A program made the position numbers and the translations under genes. DNA of 64,000 bases from Agapetus fuscipes (Eukaryota; Arthropoda; Insecta; Trichoptera; Glossosomatidae): assembly GCA_951799405.1 (NCBI GenBank), contig OX637333.1, forward strand, positions 13,949,960-14,013,959, read 5' to 3'. Below, piece by piece: positions 21,301-32,497 of the stretch (position 1 is its first letter; each line of letters begins with the position of its first letter). Under the pieces are notes generated by a model. It saw only the letters and a program-made list of their open reading frames with translations. It ran no database searches and was not told the DNA's origin.

Positions 21301-22042
21301 CAGCAACCCAGTTTCACTGTCTTCTCCAATGCTTCCCGATGTCTTCCTCCGCTGCCAGTCGGCAGGGAGTTAGAGGGTGGAGGTCCCACCGAAGGCTGGT
21401 CACTGGTAGCACGCTCCTCATCATTGCACAACTGCACTGGCAAAAGAAGCGGCGCTGGCCGTGCTGAGTAGCACAACCTTTGTCCACCTCTCTTCCCCGG
21501 TCTTCTTCTGCGTCGTCGGAGTATTAAACGTGGCCATGATGATGTGTTGAATTTGGTAGAGTTCGGCTTTAATTCAGCAAAAATGTCAGTGAGTTGTTTC
21601 ACTGAGTAGACGCGCACTGTATGTACCAACGTGTTTTGTAGCGACATGCACAGGTACCAGACACACACTTACACACACACAAACGTTCGACGCATGCCGA
21701 CACAGTTGTCAATCGGACGTAGGTACCTCTTGTAGATGCAGCGGCAATATAAATATTCTCTCACAATAATATTCGCCGCCGCAAGTACCCACCTCTGCAC
21801 AATGATATAATAGATAATTTTATCAAAATTTACGATTCACAAAAAACACATGAACACCAAAACAGTCCAGCTTCAATTTGATACAGATGTTGTGGCATAT
21901 ATTGGCCGACACTTTAAACTATATAAACTATGAAACACGCAAGAACCACCAGTCAAAATCTTTTTTTATTTACAGAGAGCTTCTACCGTCAGCTTGTCAG
22001 CGTCGGTAGGTAGTCTCTCTCTTACATTTATGTTGTTACTTA
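18363..22042 (-). mobile_element. Near-complete L2/CR1-like LINE
   Basis: Its limits come from the interrupted family-A unit on each side. The element is 3.68 kb, with about 375 nt of 5' leader, the 1069-aa frame and a short 3' UTR. The UTR ends gaggtgtgacacacacaaaa, acggcgctctc, aaataaatcagcctg and a TTATTA microsatellite, not poly(A). Flanking T-runs obscure any target duplication. An uninterrupted frame and nearly full length suggest recent activity. A 5'-truncated sister lies at 27618-28432. Confidence 0.85.
18459..21668 (-). CDS. LINE endonuclease-reverse transcriptase (L2/CR1-like), intact frame
   Basis: One uninterrupted 1069-aa frame. After a basic N-terminal region (RRRRRRPGKRGG) comes an APE-type endonuclease (about 118-345) with LGCWNARS, TETW (Glu151), VVGDVNV (Asp271, Asn273) and LSDHR (Asp-His at 334-335). 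The reverse transcriptase (about 595-890) has the blocks YRPVSNLPFLSKVLERI, LLDMSAAFDTVSHPIL, SSGVPQGSVLGPILF and the catalytic YADD (782-785). The C-terminus has RVAGPVKWNRLPPGVKNS, a hallmark of the L2/CR1/Rex1 group. This would nick the target and prime cDNA synthesis from the 3' end of its own RNA. I use the first Met of the frame; an internal start is possible. No separate ORF1 is visible. Confidence 0.88.
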   Translation of the reverse strand: MCVWYLCMSLQNTLVHTVRVYSVKQLTDIFAELKPNSTKFNTSSWPRLILRRRRRRPGKRGGQRLCYSARPAPLLLPVQLCNDEERATSDQPSVGPPPSNSLPTGSGGRHREALEKTVKLGCWNARSIANKIVEIDDFCKSHDLDILALTETWHESHDSASLRALRALGYTTLEEARARPRRGKGTESISWSNHGGVALLVRSGFRVEKIKIFPTTSFECLVCRVSSSAALTVAVVYRPGSKPVTAEFFREFRELFETLVTRNEMFLVVGDVNVRLERGDDTNSVALTALLADYGCRQWVGAPTHDAGGLLDVVIAREEDAPSETKVVDIGLSDHRLVTSSLNVGRPVPVYKSITSRCWNGFDLEIFKKDLSVSPVCCPETYVSMQPDELVDLYNKSLGDLIGLHAPIKCKVVKERNSAIWFDNECRTLKRNMRKLERNFKNGKPGSTRQSWIDAQGVYRSAILQKKSDFYCGKIAEAKSPQQVWKLLENLSGSARAGVGLTSTACDFATYFENKIPQLHFAWVAGTSVSRIGSASQLEVFDLTDIDEVCQIVVGSPNKQCGLDPVPVWVLKECILQLAPFIVKVINGCLMDATVPPSLKVAHITPILKKPQLDPGDPSNYRPVSNLPFLSKVLERIVSRRLVSYLDASGLMPKRQSAYRKYHSTETGMLMLVSDMISAVECGNLALLALLDMSAAFDTVSHPILIERLEVSFGLTGGALAWFSSYLVERRQAVRICDSVSPTYSLSSGVPQGSVLGPILFILYTAEIESIVEKWGLIAHSYADDWQIYSHSRPDMAEDLSCRVSGCIAEVGGWMRNNGLILNMDKTEILWAATSRRDHLLVNRVPLSIGGKLIQPSDSVRLLGVLLDRNLTLDRQIDATIASSFFSLRQIKAIRKCLPSDAVKTLVSAFVMSRIDYCSTLYSGQPKKQFNRFQSVLNSAARLIFGIPKFAHITPLLKKLHWLRFPERVVFRVCLMVYKAINGLAPPYLADMISPVEMGVRRQTLRSAGDGVVNLVQPRCQIRTNFGDRAFRVAGPVKWNRLPPGVKNSKSVGVFRGALKAHLFRKSYP

Positions 22043-22424
22043 CTTTTTATGTTGTAAGTCCACATGGGGCATTTGTAAGCGCGAACTTATATCTGTCTGC
22101 TTGTGGGAATGCATTTAATATGAATCTCAAATAGTATGTATCTTTGCAACTTAGATTATGTAAAGAAATACACAAAATAATTTCCTTGACTTATAGGTTG
22201 GTATGAGGCTGACCACCCATACTTAAAAAATGGTTTACTTTGCAAATTTCACCTTTGTTTCAGGGAAGGTTGGCAAGAGTTGCAGGGCTTATGTTCATTT
22301 GGAATGGGTTGTTATGTTGTAAGTACACATGCAGCATATGTAAGAGCGAATTTATACATGTCTGCTTGTAAGAATGCATGTAATATGAATCTCAAATGTT
22401 ATATATCTTTGCAACTTAGATTAC

Positions 22425-22682
22425 AGATTTAAATCCATTTTTATTTTGTTTTTTTTTTTTTTAATTTGCATGAAATAAAAGAAAATATAAAAAACTTTCA
22501 CGTTTTGCCGCTAGATGTCAATATATTTCCATACATTTTCAGTATGAACAAACAGATTTATTGAAAGAAGTTTTCAGTGTATTTGAAGTGGGTTTTAAAC
22601 ACATACGCGAAAGCTCGCAGCACAGTCCGGTCGATAGCTCAGTTGGTAGAGTGCTTGCACTCTACCCCGTGAGCTCGGGTCA
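22425..22682 (+). other. Helitron 5' region remnant and tRNA-like sequence
   Basis: 22425-22617 matches the Helitron 5' part (gccgctagatgtcaatata). At 22626-22682 the sequence gatagctcagttggtagagt resembles a tRNA D-arm and A box, followed by ccccgtgagctcgggt without a proper T-arm. It is taken as a SINE head fragment and not a tRNA gene. Confidence 0.5.
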
Positions 22683-23854
22683 GCGAGTAGGACTGTGTCA
22701 TCGGCATACCGCAGGTTGTTTACCAGCTGCCCGTTGACAACAATGCCTTCCCTAGCCTCATGAAGTGCTTGCGCCATGATCCTTTCTGAATATAGGTTAA
22801 AAAGTGTTGGTGACAGTACGCATCCCTGTCTAACTCCTCTTCTGATGGGTATTTGTCTGGTCTCTGAACTCTCTACAAGCACTGAAGCAGTTTGCTGCCA
22901 ATATATATTAGCAATAATGCGAGTGTTTTTATCGTCTATCCCAATGTCTTTCAGTATACTTATCAGCTTGTCGTGTCTCACTCTGTCAAAGGCCTTTTCG
23001 TAGTCAATAAAGCAAACATAAACATCTTTATTCATATCGAGACAACGTTGCACTAAAACCTGTAATCCAAACAGAGCATCTCGTGTGCCAAAGCCGTTCC
23101 TAAAACCAAACTGTTCGGCTGATAACTGTTGGTCACACTGTTGGTATATTCTCTTTAGTATAATTTTCAGGAAAGATTTCATCACATGACTCATTAAGCT
23201 TATTGTTCGATGTTCTTCACATTTTTTAGCATTAATATTCTTTGGTATAGTGATGAAGTAGGATTTTAACCAATCCTCTGGCAGATTACCACTTTCATAC
23301 ACTTTGTTGAATAGCAATGTAATCTTTTTGAGTGCATTTCCTTCCATTAACTTCAGAATCTCTCCGTGGATGTTGTCTGGACCGGGTGATTTCCCATTTT
23401 TTATATGCTTGATAGCATACTCAACCTCATTTTGTAGGATCTGGGAGCCGTCCATTGCTACTTCAACACCATGTCTCTCGTTACGTGTATCCATATATAG
23501 CTCTTCAACATATGTCTCCCATAGCACCTTTTTTTCATCTATGGTCACTGCTAAATTACCATTGTCATGTATTAGCTGTGTAAGGGGTCTTCCTCTACCC
23601 TGTTTTATTGATTCCTTGATCCTTTTATGGAGATTGAAGGTGTCGTGCCTGTTATCAAGGTCTTCCATTTCAGTGCATCGCTCCTCTTCCAGCTTTTGGT
23701 TTGCTTCTCGGATCTTTTTCTGGATTTCTTTGTGTACTTCCCTATATTTCTGACGATCCCTTGGTAACCATTTTCTTCTCTCCTCCATTAATGATAAAAT
23801 GTCATCTGTGATCCATTCTTTGTGTGCTCGTTTTGCAGTCTTCTTCGAACACAC
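22683..23854 (-). pseudogene. RTE-like LINE reverse transcriptase fragment
   Basis: About 390 open codons on the minus strand. A linker region (HKEWITDDILSLMEERRKW) leads into RT blocks: NGKSPGPDNIHGEILKL, FRNGFGTRDALFGLQ, VCFIDYEKAFDRVRHDKLI, GVRQGCVLSPTLFNLYSE and YADDTVLLADP. The frame is then cut at the YADD block by unrelated sequence. The endonuclease, thumb and C-terminal part are missing, so it cannot act. Class call is from the motif style; clade placement needs a tree. Confidence 0.8.
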
Positions 23855-24827
23855 GTGTTGAGAGTGCTCTTAAAAACTTAGGATTTAAACTACTTTTTTC
23901 ACATATATAAGAAGAAATTATGGAGAATATTATAGAAGAGGTACTGATTCATCAAGCAAGAAAAAGAAAGCAACAGCCGGAATCCTCGAAAAGAGAGATT
24001 TCGAAGAAAAAAAAAGTCCCTATTTTTCTTAGTAATTTCAATATAGGGTTGTCACTTAAAAGTAAATAAGTACATATAAGTATAAAAAAATATGATGTAC
24101 CTACATATTCACTTTTATATTGATTAGTTGTTTATATGCAATATGCATTATTCAATGCTGCTCACTAAGATTACAGGACATAAACAACTTCAATTAAAAA
24201 AAAATCGAAATTCCGGAAAATAAAGCCCAAGACAGTTTTATTTTAAAAATTTACAAAAGCTATAACACCGCAAAGGAAAAGAATTCGAACCGGTACTGGA
24301 AAGGCAAAAAATATGTCTATTAAATACTTTATAAAGAAGGTAAATGGAGTTGTTGTATCAGTATGTAGAACAACATTTTTTAAAACATTAACATTATAAT
24401 ATTGTGTCCTTTAACGCTGTACTGAATAAATATGAGTTTTCAATATTAATTCTTTTTGATTTCATTTCATTTCATTTTCACGCAACATATTGTGACAGCC
24501 CTAAAAAGTTGTTAACATAGTGAATGAAAAAAATGGTTAAGTCCCATCAAGTAGTTTTCAATAATAGTCAAGTCCCACCAAATATTTTTCAAATATAGTC
24601 AAGTCCATTACTTTGATTCAAAACTAGTCAAGTCCATTTAAAAAATCATTGTTTTAAGAGTTTCTGCTGGAAAAGTTAAAGGATTTTCATAAAATAAGCA
24701 TAATAATAAAAACGGGTTTTCATAAATGCCATTTAATAAAGTATTTTGCCTATGGAACACACCGAAAACTAAATACTTCATTTCCCAAAATTCTGAATTT
24801 TGGACATGACCATTTTTGAATCTCACC
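23855..24827. other. Unassigned intron 2 sequence with a short tandem motif
   Basis: Mostly AT-rich. At 24537-24640 the phrase agtcaagtcc(c/a) recurs four times at about 30-45-bp spacing. No gene recognised. Confidence 0.45.
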
Positions 24828-25765
24828 TCCTGATATCTTTGCAGCTTAGATTAGATTAGAAGTATGAAAGTCAACGTTTTAACTGAGCCGCGGCGCATAC
24901 AAATAATGTATCAGGATGTAAAAGCAGCACCTCCCACGAGCGTCTCAATTTCTATATATTATAATAAAACTCTGTGGTTGAGTATAAATAATGTTTTTTT
25001 ACATTCATTCTTCCGCAAGCAAAAATACGTACATGCCTCGAGTATAACATTTGACGTTTAAACTCAAACACGGAGAAAATAAAAATAAAAAAACGATTTT
25101 AAACAGCGCCATGTGGCCGTCTTAATTTTGATGCATTTTTATAAAACGATAACTCCGAATTACAACGTAAAAAAATATATTTGCTTCTGCGCAAATATGA
25201 ACACCGAAAATGTGTCAAATTTTTTGTATATCGGAAATATAATTGTTTGAATAGTTCAACAAACCAACATAATAGCGCAATAGGGTGGATCGTGTTTAGT
25301 ATGAAAATCATTATTTTTCCACTATTAAATATAAATTGGAAGAGGAAAAATAAAATAAGGATTAAGTACACATAAAAAATATCACTTCAAATCCTAAAGA
25401 GAAAATATACCATTAAAATGCAAATTTAACTACAAGATTGTATGCAAAATTTGGGTACTTTTTAAATAATTATAAAAAATCAATGAAAAGTTAAAAAAAA
25501 AAAAATCATTTAAAAAAAATAAAACTAATCAAAATTAATGTATTGAAATAAAAAAAGTTAGGATTTATTCATAACAACAGTGGAAATCTCCATTTAAGGT
25601 ATCTCCGTAATTAAAAATATTTTGAATTGGTATTTTATGGAAAAAAATACGTAATTTTATGTGTTAATTTAATTTGTAGAGAAAGTACTACCTTACCATT
25701 CAAAATATGGGCTATTTTCGTCAACAAAGTTGGGCGGGCTGACCTCTCATTCAACCTTAAGCAAA
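24828..25765 (-). repeat. Repeat C, copy 2 (inverted), in ferritin intron 2
   Basis: On the minus strand it starts ttaaggttgaatgagaggtc (25765 side) and runs to gtcaacg, mirroring 43430-44335. It preserves the central part (aaaatgcatcaaaattaaga, ggccacatggcgctg) that is altered in copy 1. At its left is the tail of a family-A unit (24828-24861). Confidence 0.75.
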
Positions 25766-26246
25766 ACGCCGGCCTGTAAATTTGTTGTATAAATAATACT
25801 TGTAAAAAAGGTAGTTAGATTTTTTTCAAATTATGTCACAGCAATGGCATCTGATTTCCATGAATAAACTAAGTAATGTATCATTAAATAACCAGGCATT
25901 TAATTTGTAACCATTAATTGAAAAAAAACGTAGTCTGTAGTTACAGGCCCCACAATTATAAGTAGAGATTTTCACATTTATATCTATGCAGAAATTCGGA
26001 GTCTTTTTGAAATGCTTCATTTCATGTTTCATCTGTCTCTGCGATCCACTACTTTCTTTACTTGTAAGATAATAGATCTGCACCCTGAGTTAAAAATATT
26101 GTGTAAACTCCTCTCGATTGCGCAAATTGAATAAAAAATATGAAAAGTAAATCACTCCCTACAAAAAAAATATACTGTAGTATATTTCATACATTTTCAA
26201 TTTACGAATCAGGATAATGTAAGTTCTGCCACAATGATAATCTTAC
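25766..26246. other. Unassigned intron 2 sequence next to exon 2
   Basis: AT-rich. No repeat recognised; it ends at the exon 2 donor. Confidence 0.4.
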
Positions 26247-26398
26247 GTTGTCCTTGGCAAAGTGTGCTCCCATGGCCAGGTAGTTGGCGGAGGCCTTGAG
26301 CTCCACATCAATCTGGCCCAGCACTGCGTTGGTGCAGGTCACATTCTCATTGTCCGTGATCCACTCTGTGGGCGTGTAGTCCTTGGTGTCACGTCCAC
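26247..26398 (-). CDS. Fer1HCH: Ferritin exon 2: N-terminal extension and helix A
   Basis: 152 nt encoding 51 residues with the split codon from exon 1. It begins CGRDTKDYTPTEW and ends LAMGAHFAKDN. The acceptor is TTTGAAG and the donor is AAC|GTAAGA. The helix A segment QIDVELKASANYLAMG carries ferroxidase Glu and Tyr positions. The acceptor has only a modest pyrimidine tract, but the phase agreement with exon 1 argues that it is right. A hAT-type MITE sits 115 bp upstream of the acceptor in intron 1. Confidence 0.9.
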
Positions 26399-26512
26399 CT
26401 TCAAATCAATAACAATCACACGGGTTAGAAACAAGTCCAACATGAGGGTGCTACAAGATCTAAGAGGAAGAAGAGATCTACTTAGTCATGCATAAATAGA
26501 TGTACACTAGAG

Positions 26513-26894
26513 CAGTGGTTCCCAAACTTTTAATTTCGCATACCACTCACGAAATTATAAATCAGTGGCGTACCACTGAAGTGTATAAGTTACAAAAAAA
26601 CCTTCAAAATGGTAAAGTTATAAAAACTGCAACAATGACAACATTATGTTCATTTATTAATTATTAAATAAAATAATACAATACTCTTAGGACTTAGTGC
26701 GAAAAATGGTGCTGCATGTTCGAGAAAAGAGAGTAAATATTTGGCTCAGTTGTATTTAATTTTAAGCGTGAAATTGCAAATAGTTTTATCTAATTATTTA
26801 CTATGTATTTCCTATGGCCATGACTGCTTGCGTACCACCTTTAGAAGCGTCGCGTACCACTGGTGGTACGCGTACCATAGTTTGGGAATCACTG
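26513..26894. mobile_element. hAT-type MITE
   Basis: 382 bp with terminal inverted repeats CAGTGGTTCCCAAACTTT and CAGTGATTCCCAAACTAT, flanked by a perfect 8-bp target duplication CACTAGAG (26505-26512 and 26895-26902). No transposase frame. The CAGTGGTTCCCAAA start and 8-bp duplication are standard for hAT non-autonomous elements. Located in intron 1, 115 bp from exon 2. Confidence 0.92.
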
Positions 26895-26902
26895 CACTAG
26901 AG

Positions 26903-27244
26903 TGTGAATCATCAGTCAAAATAAAGACATCTTTAAATGATAAATGGCATTGGCATCCCGCATACATGCTATGAAAGAAACATTAACATACAACCATTTT
27001 TACTTTCTTGCTATGGCTGAAGGCTATAAAGAAAGTTTTGATTTGGTGTGAAATTTTTTTTTCGAGGTTTTCACGGAAATGAGTTGTCCTGGTGCAGACA
27101 TGCCAAAAAACACTATCTTTTAAAAACGTCCGTCTGTATGTGTGTGTGTGTGTGTGTGACTTTCCAAAGTATTAGACCTAGAGATACCAAATTCTGGCTT
27201 CATCAACTTTTTTGGACATGTATTAAGTATGAATAACACGGCAT
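26903..27244. other. Intron 1 sequence with TG microsatellite
   Basis: A (TG)n run of about 11 units at 27137-27158. 27058-27105 (cgaggttttcacggaaatg, agttgtcctggtgcagacat) matches phrases at 32265-32310 and, inverted, 34822-34865. Confidence 0.5.
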
Positions 27245-28650
27245 TACACCAACTTGAAAATTCAAGATAGCTGCCATAAAAAAAACATAATACTGAACTT
27301 TTCTCAAAAACGGCTCAAAGAATTTTTCTTAAATTTTCAGAATCACCATTAAGTAATTTTTAATTTAATAAATTAGTTATGGTAATACTATTACTAATCT
27401 GTGTCTATGGGTTGCCATACAAAAAAAAACGATTGTGATTTTCTCGAAAGTTAAAGGGTTAACAAAAATATAATGTTTTACAATATTGTAAACAACATAA
27501 ATTTCTACAAAATTAAAAAAATTTTAATAAGCACCTTTCACACGACCTCAAATTTGAAAACGAAAATATAAACAAAAACCCATTAAAATGCATGATATTA
27601 AAATTTGTTTTAGACTTAATAATAATAATAATAATAATATCAGGCTAATTTATTTTAAATTACAAATGATAAGAGAGCGCCGTTTTTGTGTGTGTCACAC
27701 CTCAAGGGCCCTCTCCGATCATGGATAAGACTTTCTAAATAGGTGTGTCTTGAGTGCTCCGCGAAATACATCCATAGATTTGGAGTTCTTCACTCCGGGT
27801 GGCAGTCTGTTCCACTCCACCGGACCCGCAACACGGAAAGCGCGGTCTCCGAAATTTGTACGAATCTGACGGCGTGGCTGAACCAAATTGACTACTTCAT
27901 CGCCCGCGGATCTGAGTGTCTGCCTCCTTACACCCATCTCAACAGGCAACATCATGTCAGTCAAATAAGGTGGAGCCAAGCCATTGATGGCTTTATATAC
28001 CATCACACAAACACGGTAGACCACCCTCTCTGGGAAACGAAGCCAATGTAGTGTTTTTAACAGCGGAGTGATGTGAGCGAATTTGGGTATCCCGAATATG
28101 AGTCTTGCTGCCGAATTCAACACAGATTGAAAGCGATTGAACTGCTTCTTTGGCTGACCACTATAAAGCGTCGAACAATAGTCAATCCGAGACACCACAA
28201 ACGCGCCCACTAGGGTCTTGACTGCATCTGACGGTAAACACTTTCTAATAGCCTTAATTTGGCGTAGTGAAAAAAAAGAAGAAGCTATTGTGGCATCTAT
28301 TTGCCTCTCCAGTGTCAGATTCCGATCCAGCAAGACTCCTAGAAGTCTCACTGAATCAGAAGGCTGGATTAGCTTACCTCCTATGGAGAGTGGTACTCCG
28401 TTCACTAATAGGTGATCACGCCTAGATGTGACAGAAAGAACAACTTTATCACTTTAATTCATCTTCAAAAATTTTTTTCTTTTTTGAAAATTCAAGATGG
28501 CTTCCGAAGAGCTGAAAATTTTAAATGCGATTTTCTCAAAAACGGCTTCGACGATTTTTCTTCAATTTTTTGTGAATCCATTTATGAAATAGTGCTATCT
28601 AATAATTATAATCATTTCTTAATCATATTCTCGGTTTAGGGAGTTGCCAT
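27245..28650 (+). repeat. Repeat G modules, left outlying part (LINE inserted)
   Basis: Modules share aattcaagatggc, ttttctcaaaaacggct and gttgccata..a plus gattgtgattttctc. 27262-27605 parallels 32985-33345, and 28440-28570 parallels 33385-33510, both in direct orientation. The LINE fragment 27618-28432 interrupts it. Confidence 0.65.
27618..28432 (-). pseudogene. 5'-truncated copy of the L2/CR1-like LINE
   Basis: It covers the last 228 codons of the reverse transcriptase (from MNGVPLSIGGKLIQPSDSVR to LKTHLFRKSYP), followed by the same 3' UTR and a (TTA)n tail. It is very similar to the C-terminus of the 1069-aa protein at 18459-21668. The truncation point is about 28432. Its frame is open to the end, but it lacks endonuclease and the RT active site. 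Confidence 0.88.
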
Positions 28651-28960
28651 ATAAAAGAAAATAAATTGTACAGTGGCTGCACATGACTTTATAGCATAAA
28701 ATACGGTCATGTTTAGGTCATAGTCAATTTTCATAACAAAACATTTAGTTGTGTGTAAGTAAGGAAGCTAATCTTTTGAAGTAATATTTATTTTGCAGTA
28801 TTATTATTGATCCCGTTTGTATCAAAACTAACACTTTGTTTGGTGGGTATACTTTTCATGAATATTTTGGAAAGTTATGATTGATTATTATGTGTACTTA
28901 CTAAATTTTAAGACTCGCAGCCTAGTATTTTAAATTAAGCGTTTTAGTACCATGAATATT

Positions 28961-29208
28961 CCTTGACTTATAGGTTGGTATGAGGCTGACCAACCATACT
29001 GTAAAAAATGGTTAACTTTGCCAGTGTCACCCCTATTTCAGGGAAGGTCGGCAAAAGTTGTGGGGCTTATGTTCATTTGAGGTTTGAATTTTATTTGTAA
29101 GTACACAATCAGCATTTGTAAGCGCGAACTACACGTGTTTGTTTGTGGGCATACATCTGAGAGCTTTGAATGAATATATCCTTGCAACTTAGATTATAGA
29201 TTATTATA
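28961..29208 (+). mobile_element. Family A element with 7-bp target duplication
   Basis: 248 bp starting exactly at CCTTGACTTATAGGTTGGTA. It is flanked by GAATATT on both sides (28954-28960 and 29209-29215). The opposite palindrome arm (about 34510) supplies the empty site. No LINE coding sequence is attached, so the unit moved alone. Confidence 0.9.
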
Positions 29209-29323
29209 GAATATTACAATAATTTTTTGTACTGAAATTTGTCACTTTGTATGGTGGCTATACCTTATAATATTTTTTTAAAAAAAGTAATGATTAACTT
29301 ATGTAGGTAAGAGCTTTTCAAAA

Positions 29324-29756
29324 GGGTATTTGCAATAGTGAGGAATTTGGTAAAAAGTGTATAATTTTGTAAGATTACGATAAGCATATAAACAAGGGCC
29401 TAATTTCAAGTCCAAAATAAATTTATATAATTTTAAATTTGAAAAAGATCTTTTGAAAATTTTGACCGGTTTTGAAACGGATGTGCGATCCGTCAACGAA
29501 ATTTGTAGCCCCCGTGACGTCATTTTCTTGTATCGACAACGCTGCTGGTATTGCGATGGCTATAAAAAGTCAAAGAAAATGACGTCACAGCCGAAAATTC
29601 TATCCAAGGAGCGTTTTGGCGCGTAAATTCAAACTTCATTTTTTGAACATGAATAACTTTGTAAAAAAAGCAAGTAAAAATAAAATTCAGGAAGTTTAAT
29701 GATGAGCAAATATAAAGGAATTTAAATCCACAAGAATTTTTTTTGTGAAATTTCCC
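29324..29756 (+). mobile_element. 433-bp non-autonomous element, copy 1
   Basis: It runs from ggGTATTTGCAATAGTGAGG to gaaatttccc and contains an internal inverted pair around tgacgtcattttctt. Its reverse copy is at 32498-32931. The empty site in the other arm reads cttttcaa|ttgtag. Confidence 0.6.
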
Positions 29757-30125
29757 TATTGTGAAACATTATTTTTTAGTTTACCCATTCTCTGCCAAGT
29801 AATTTTAAATAATTGTTTTCTCTTGTATCGCAACCCCCAAAACAAAGAAAATTATGAGGCAATGGTTATTGTTATTACATAGCACTAGTATAACGACGAT
29901 TATAAAAAAAAATTAAAGAAAATCGTAGGAGCCATTTTCGAGCAAATCTCATTTGAAACTTTCAGCTGTTCGGAAGCCATCTTGAATTTTCTAAAATTTG
30001 AAAAATGTTTTACTATGAATTATAGTGATAAAAGAGTTCTTTCTATTAAAGTTAAAAAATATAAAAGTTTTTTGCGTTCTGATGGGTTTTTGTAGCCTTT
30101 TAATTTCAATTTTTAATATCATGTA

Positions 30126-31309
30126 TGCAGATGATGCAGTTCTTGTATCTGATTCAGCAGTAGAATTGCAAACAATGCTCTCTAGATTGAATGAAGCTTT
30201 GAAAGGTAACCATTTGAAGTTGAATGCAAGTAAGACGAAAGTATTGATTTTTGAAAGAGATGATGAAAGTATGAATTATGAATTTAAAATTAATGGAATG
30301 AATGTTGATGTCGTAAATGAGTTTGTATACCTGGGAAGTAAGTTTGAAAAAGATGGAAGAATGACCGGTGAATTTGAAAGAAGAATAATGAAAGGCAGGT
30401 GCGTACTGGGTGCTACCGCTAGCATCGCCAGGAACCAGAATCTCTCAAAAAATGTTAGATTGGCGGTGCACGGTGGTATACTAGTGCCAACCTTGATGTA
30501 TGGAAGTGAAGCCTGGACGGTGAGTGAAAGGGAAATTAGTAAAGTCCATACAGTAGAAATGGACTATCTAAGAAGTATGATTGGGAAAAAACGAAGTGAC
30601 AGAGTGAGGAATGATTTTGTAAGAGAAGAATGTGGTGTAAGGGAAAGTGTGAAAGTGAAGATTAAAAGAAGTATGTTAAGATGGTTCGGGCATATGGAGA
30701 GAATGAGTGATGAAAGATTGACGAAGAAAGTATATGTTGCTAAAATAGATGGATGTCGTGGTAGAGGAAGACCGAGAAAAGTATGGATGGATCAAATTTC
30801 TGAAATAGCGAATGAATGGGATATCCAGAGTCATAATAAAAGGAGGACTTGCATGAAAAAGGTTATGACTCTGGATGAAATGAAAGAAGTGTGCAAGGAC
30901 AGGAAGAAGTGGCGGCTAATCTGCAATGGTGATTTTTAATGTTGGTGTATTCATTTGCTACATTTTTTGCATAGGAAATTTCTGACTTTTTTTGTATAGA
31001 TTTCTTTGTAAGGTTTTGATCTTTTATATATTTAAATGTAATTTTTTATTCATATTCCTTGACTTATAGGTTGGTATGAGGCTGACCACCCATACTGTAA
31101 AAAATGGTTCACTTTGCCAATGTCACCCCTGTTTCAGGGAAGGTCGGCAAAAGTTGTGGGGCTTATGTTCATTTGAGGTTTGGATTTTATTTGTAAGTAC
31201 ACATTCAGCATTTGTAAGCGCGAACTACACTTGTTGGTTTGTGGGCTAACATCTGAGAGCTTTAAATGAATATATCCTTGCAACTTAGATTATAGATTAT
31301 AGATTATAG
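30126..31309 (+). pseudogene. 5'-truncated LINE whose 3' end is family A
   Basis: It is flanked by a 5-bp duplication ATGTA (30121-30125 and 31310-31314); the other palindrome arm gives the empty site. The open frame starts at the RT catalytic block (YADDAVLVSDS) and runs about 270 codons, through YLGSKFEKDGRM, MLRWFGHMERMSDERL, RGRGRPRKVWMDQISEI and RKKWRLICNGDF, then stop at 30939. The remaining 3' UTR (31057-31309) is a complete family-A sequence with a (TTATAGA)n tail. The clade is RTE-like by motifs. This insertion shows that family A is the genuine 3' end of this LINE. Confidence 0.85.
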
Positions 31310-32112
31310 ATGTAAACGGCCCTTTGTGTAATTTTTTTCAAAATTTCTATTTATTTTTTTATAGAATTTTATGGTAAGATGTATAATATTGTATAACGTT
31401 ATTTTTTTGTGAACACTTTCACTTTTGAGAAAATCACAATTGTTTATTTTTTTCATATGGCAACTCATAGACGCCGATTAGCAAGAATGTTGCCATAACT
31501 AAATTTGGTAAGAATGTACCAAGAAATTTGCATACTGAAAATTTAAAAAAATCGTTGGAGCCGTTTTTGAGAAAATCGCATTTGAAATTTTCAGCTGTTC
31601 GGAAGCCATCTTGAATTCTCCAAAATAATAGTGAAAAAAAATATATTTTGCAAATAAGCATACAAAATTTTCTTGTGAACTTAAAACAATTTTTAAAAAA
31701 TCGCGTTTTTATGGGCTTTTTTAATATTTACGATAAAAAATTTGAGATCGTGTAAACGGTACTTTAAGTCTTTTTTTTTTAAAGTGTTGTTTAGTTTTTT
31801 GTAGAAATTTATATTGCGCGTAATATTGTTAAACATTATTTTTTAGTCAACTCAGCCATTTCCAAGAAAATCCCAATCGTTTTTTTCTTTCATATGGCAA
31901 CCCATAGACGCAGATTGGCAAGAGTGTTGCCATAACTAATTTTCTCAGTGGCAATTTAAGCAACGACCACACTGAAATTTTAAAGAAAATCGTTAGAGCC
32001 GTTTTTGAGAAAAGTGCAATTTTATGTTTTTTTTTTAATGGCAGCCATCTTGAATTTTCAGGTTGCAGCCATGCCAGTCAGCCCATCAAAATCTGTGGTG
32101 GTCAATTCTCTA

Positions 32113-32497
32113 AATCCAAAAATTGGTGTCTTTGCGATCAGTAGTTCCGGCTGGGACATACATACATCCATACGGACGGACGGACAGGTTCGACAAATTA
32201 GGTTTTTACTTTATAGCAGTCCGAAGGACTGTTATAAAGTATTGTATTCGTCCGAAAAAAATATTTCGAGGTTTCAACGGAAATGAGTTGTCCTGCACCA
32301 GGACATGCAAAAAACCCTAATTTGTAAAACCTGTCCGTCCGTCCGTCCGTCCGTATGGATGTATAGGGCCCTTGAGGTGTGCTACACACGAAAACGGCGC
32401 TTTTAAAAAAAAACAAATTATCCAAATATATATATATATATATGTCCCAGCCGGAACTACTGATCGCAGAGACACCAATTTTTGGATTTAGAGAATA
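32113..32497. repeat. Centre of the large palindrome, inner inverted repeat
   Basis: 32115-32225 (ttggtgtctttgcgatcagt, agttccggctgggacatac, cggacggacggacaggtt) is mirrored by 32310-32495 (cctgtccgtccgtccgtccg, tatgtcccagccggaact, gcagagacaccaattttt). The right half has gained a SINE 1/LINE tail scrap (32367-32405, cttgaggtgtgctacacac) and an AT microsatellite. Confidence 0.7.

Larger units (their letters stand above)
17067..22617 (-). mobile_element. Non-autonomous Helitron with tandem family A units, split by a LINE
   Basis: The minus-strand 3' end is at 17067: hairpin GGGGCAACGCCCC then CTAG, next host base T. Moving right, the interior holds plus-oriented family-A units at 17204-17415, 17440-17683, 17702-17760 plus 18027-18210, 18232-18362 plus 22043-22159, and 22184-22424, separated by the linker agaactaaacaaaataattt. 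A reversed family-A element (17761-18026) has inserted into one unit. The L2/CR1-like LINE (18363-22042) has inserted into another, at tttttt|tatgttgtaag. The 5' region (22425-22617) matches the intact copy at 37279 but lacks its terminus. Confidence 0.72.
28651..32200. repeat. Left arm of a large inverted repeat (repeat G)
   Basis: Its blocks match the right arm in reverse order: 28651-28960 with 34510-34815; 29213-29323 with about 34120-34210 and 34395-34510; 29757-30120 with about 33730-34110; 31315-32112 with 32945-33725. Identity looks roughly 80-85% by eye. This arm has gained a family-A element, a 433-bp element and a LINE fragment. No transposase frame is visible. It could be a foldback element or an inverted segmental duplication. 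Confidence 0.7.
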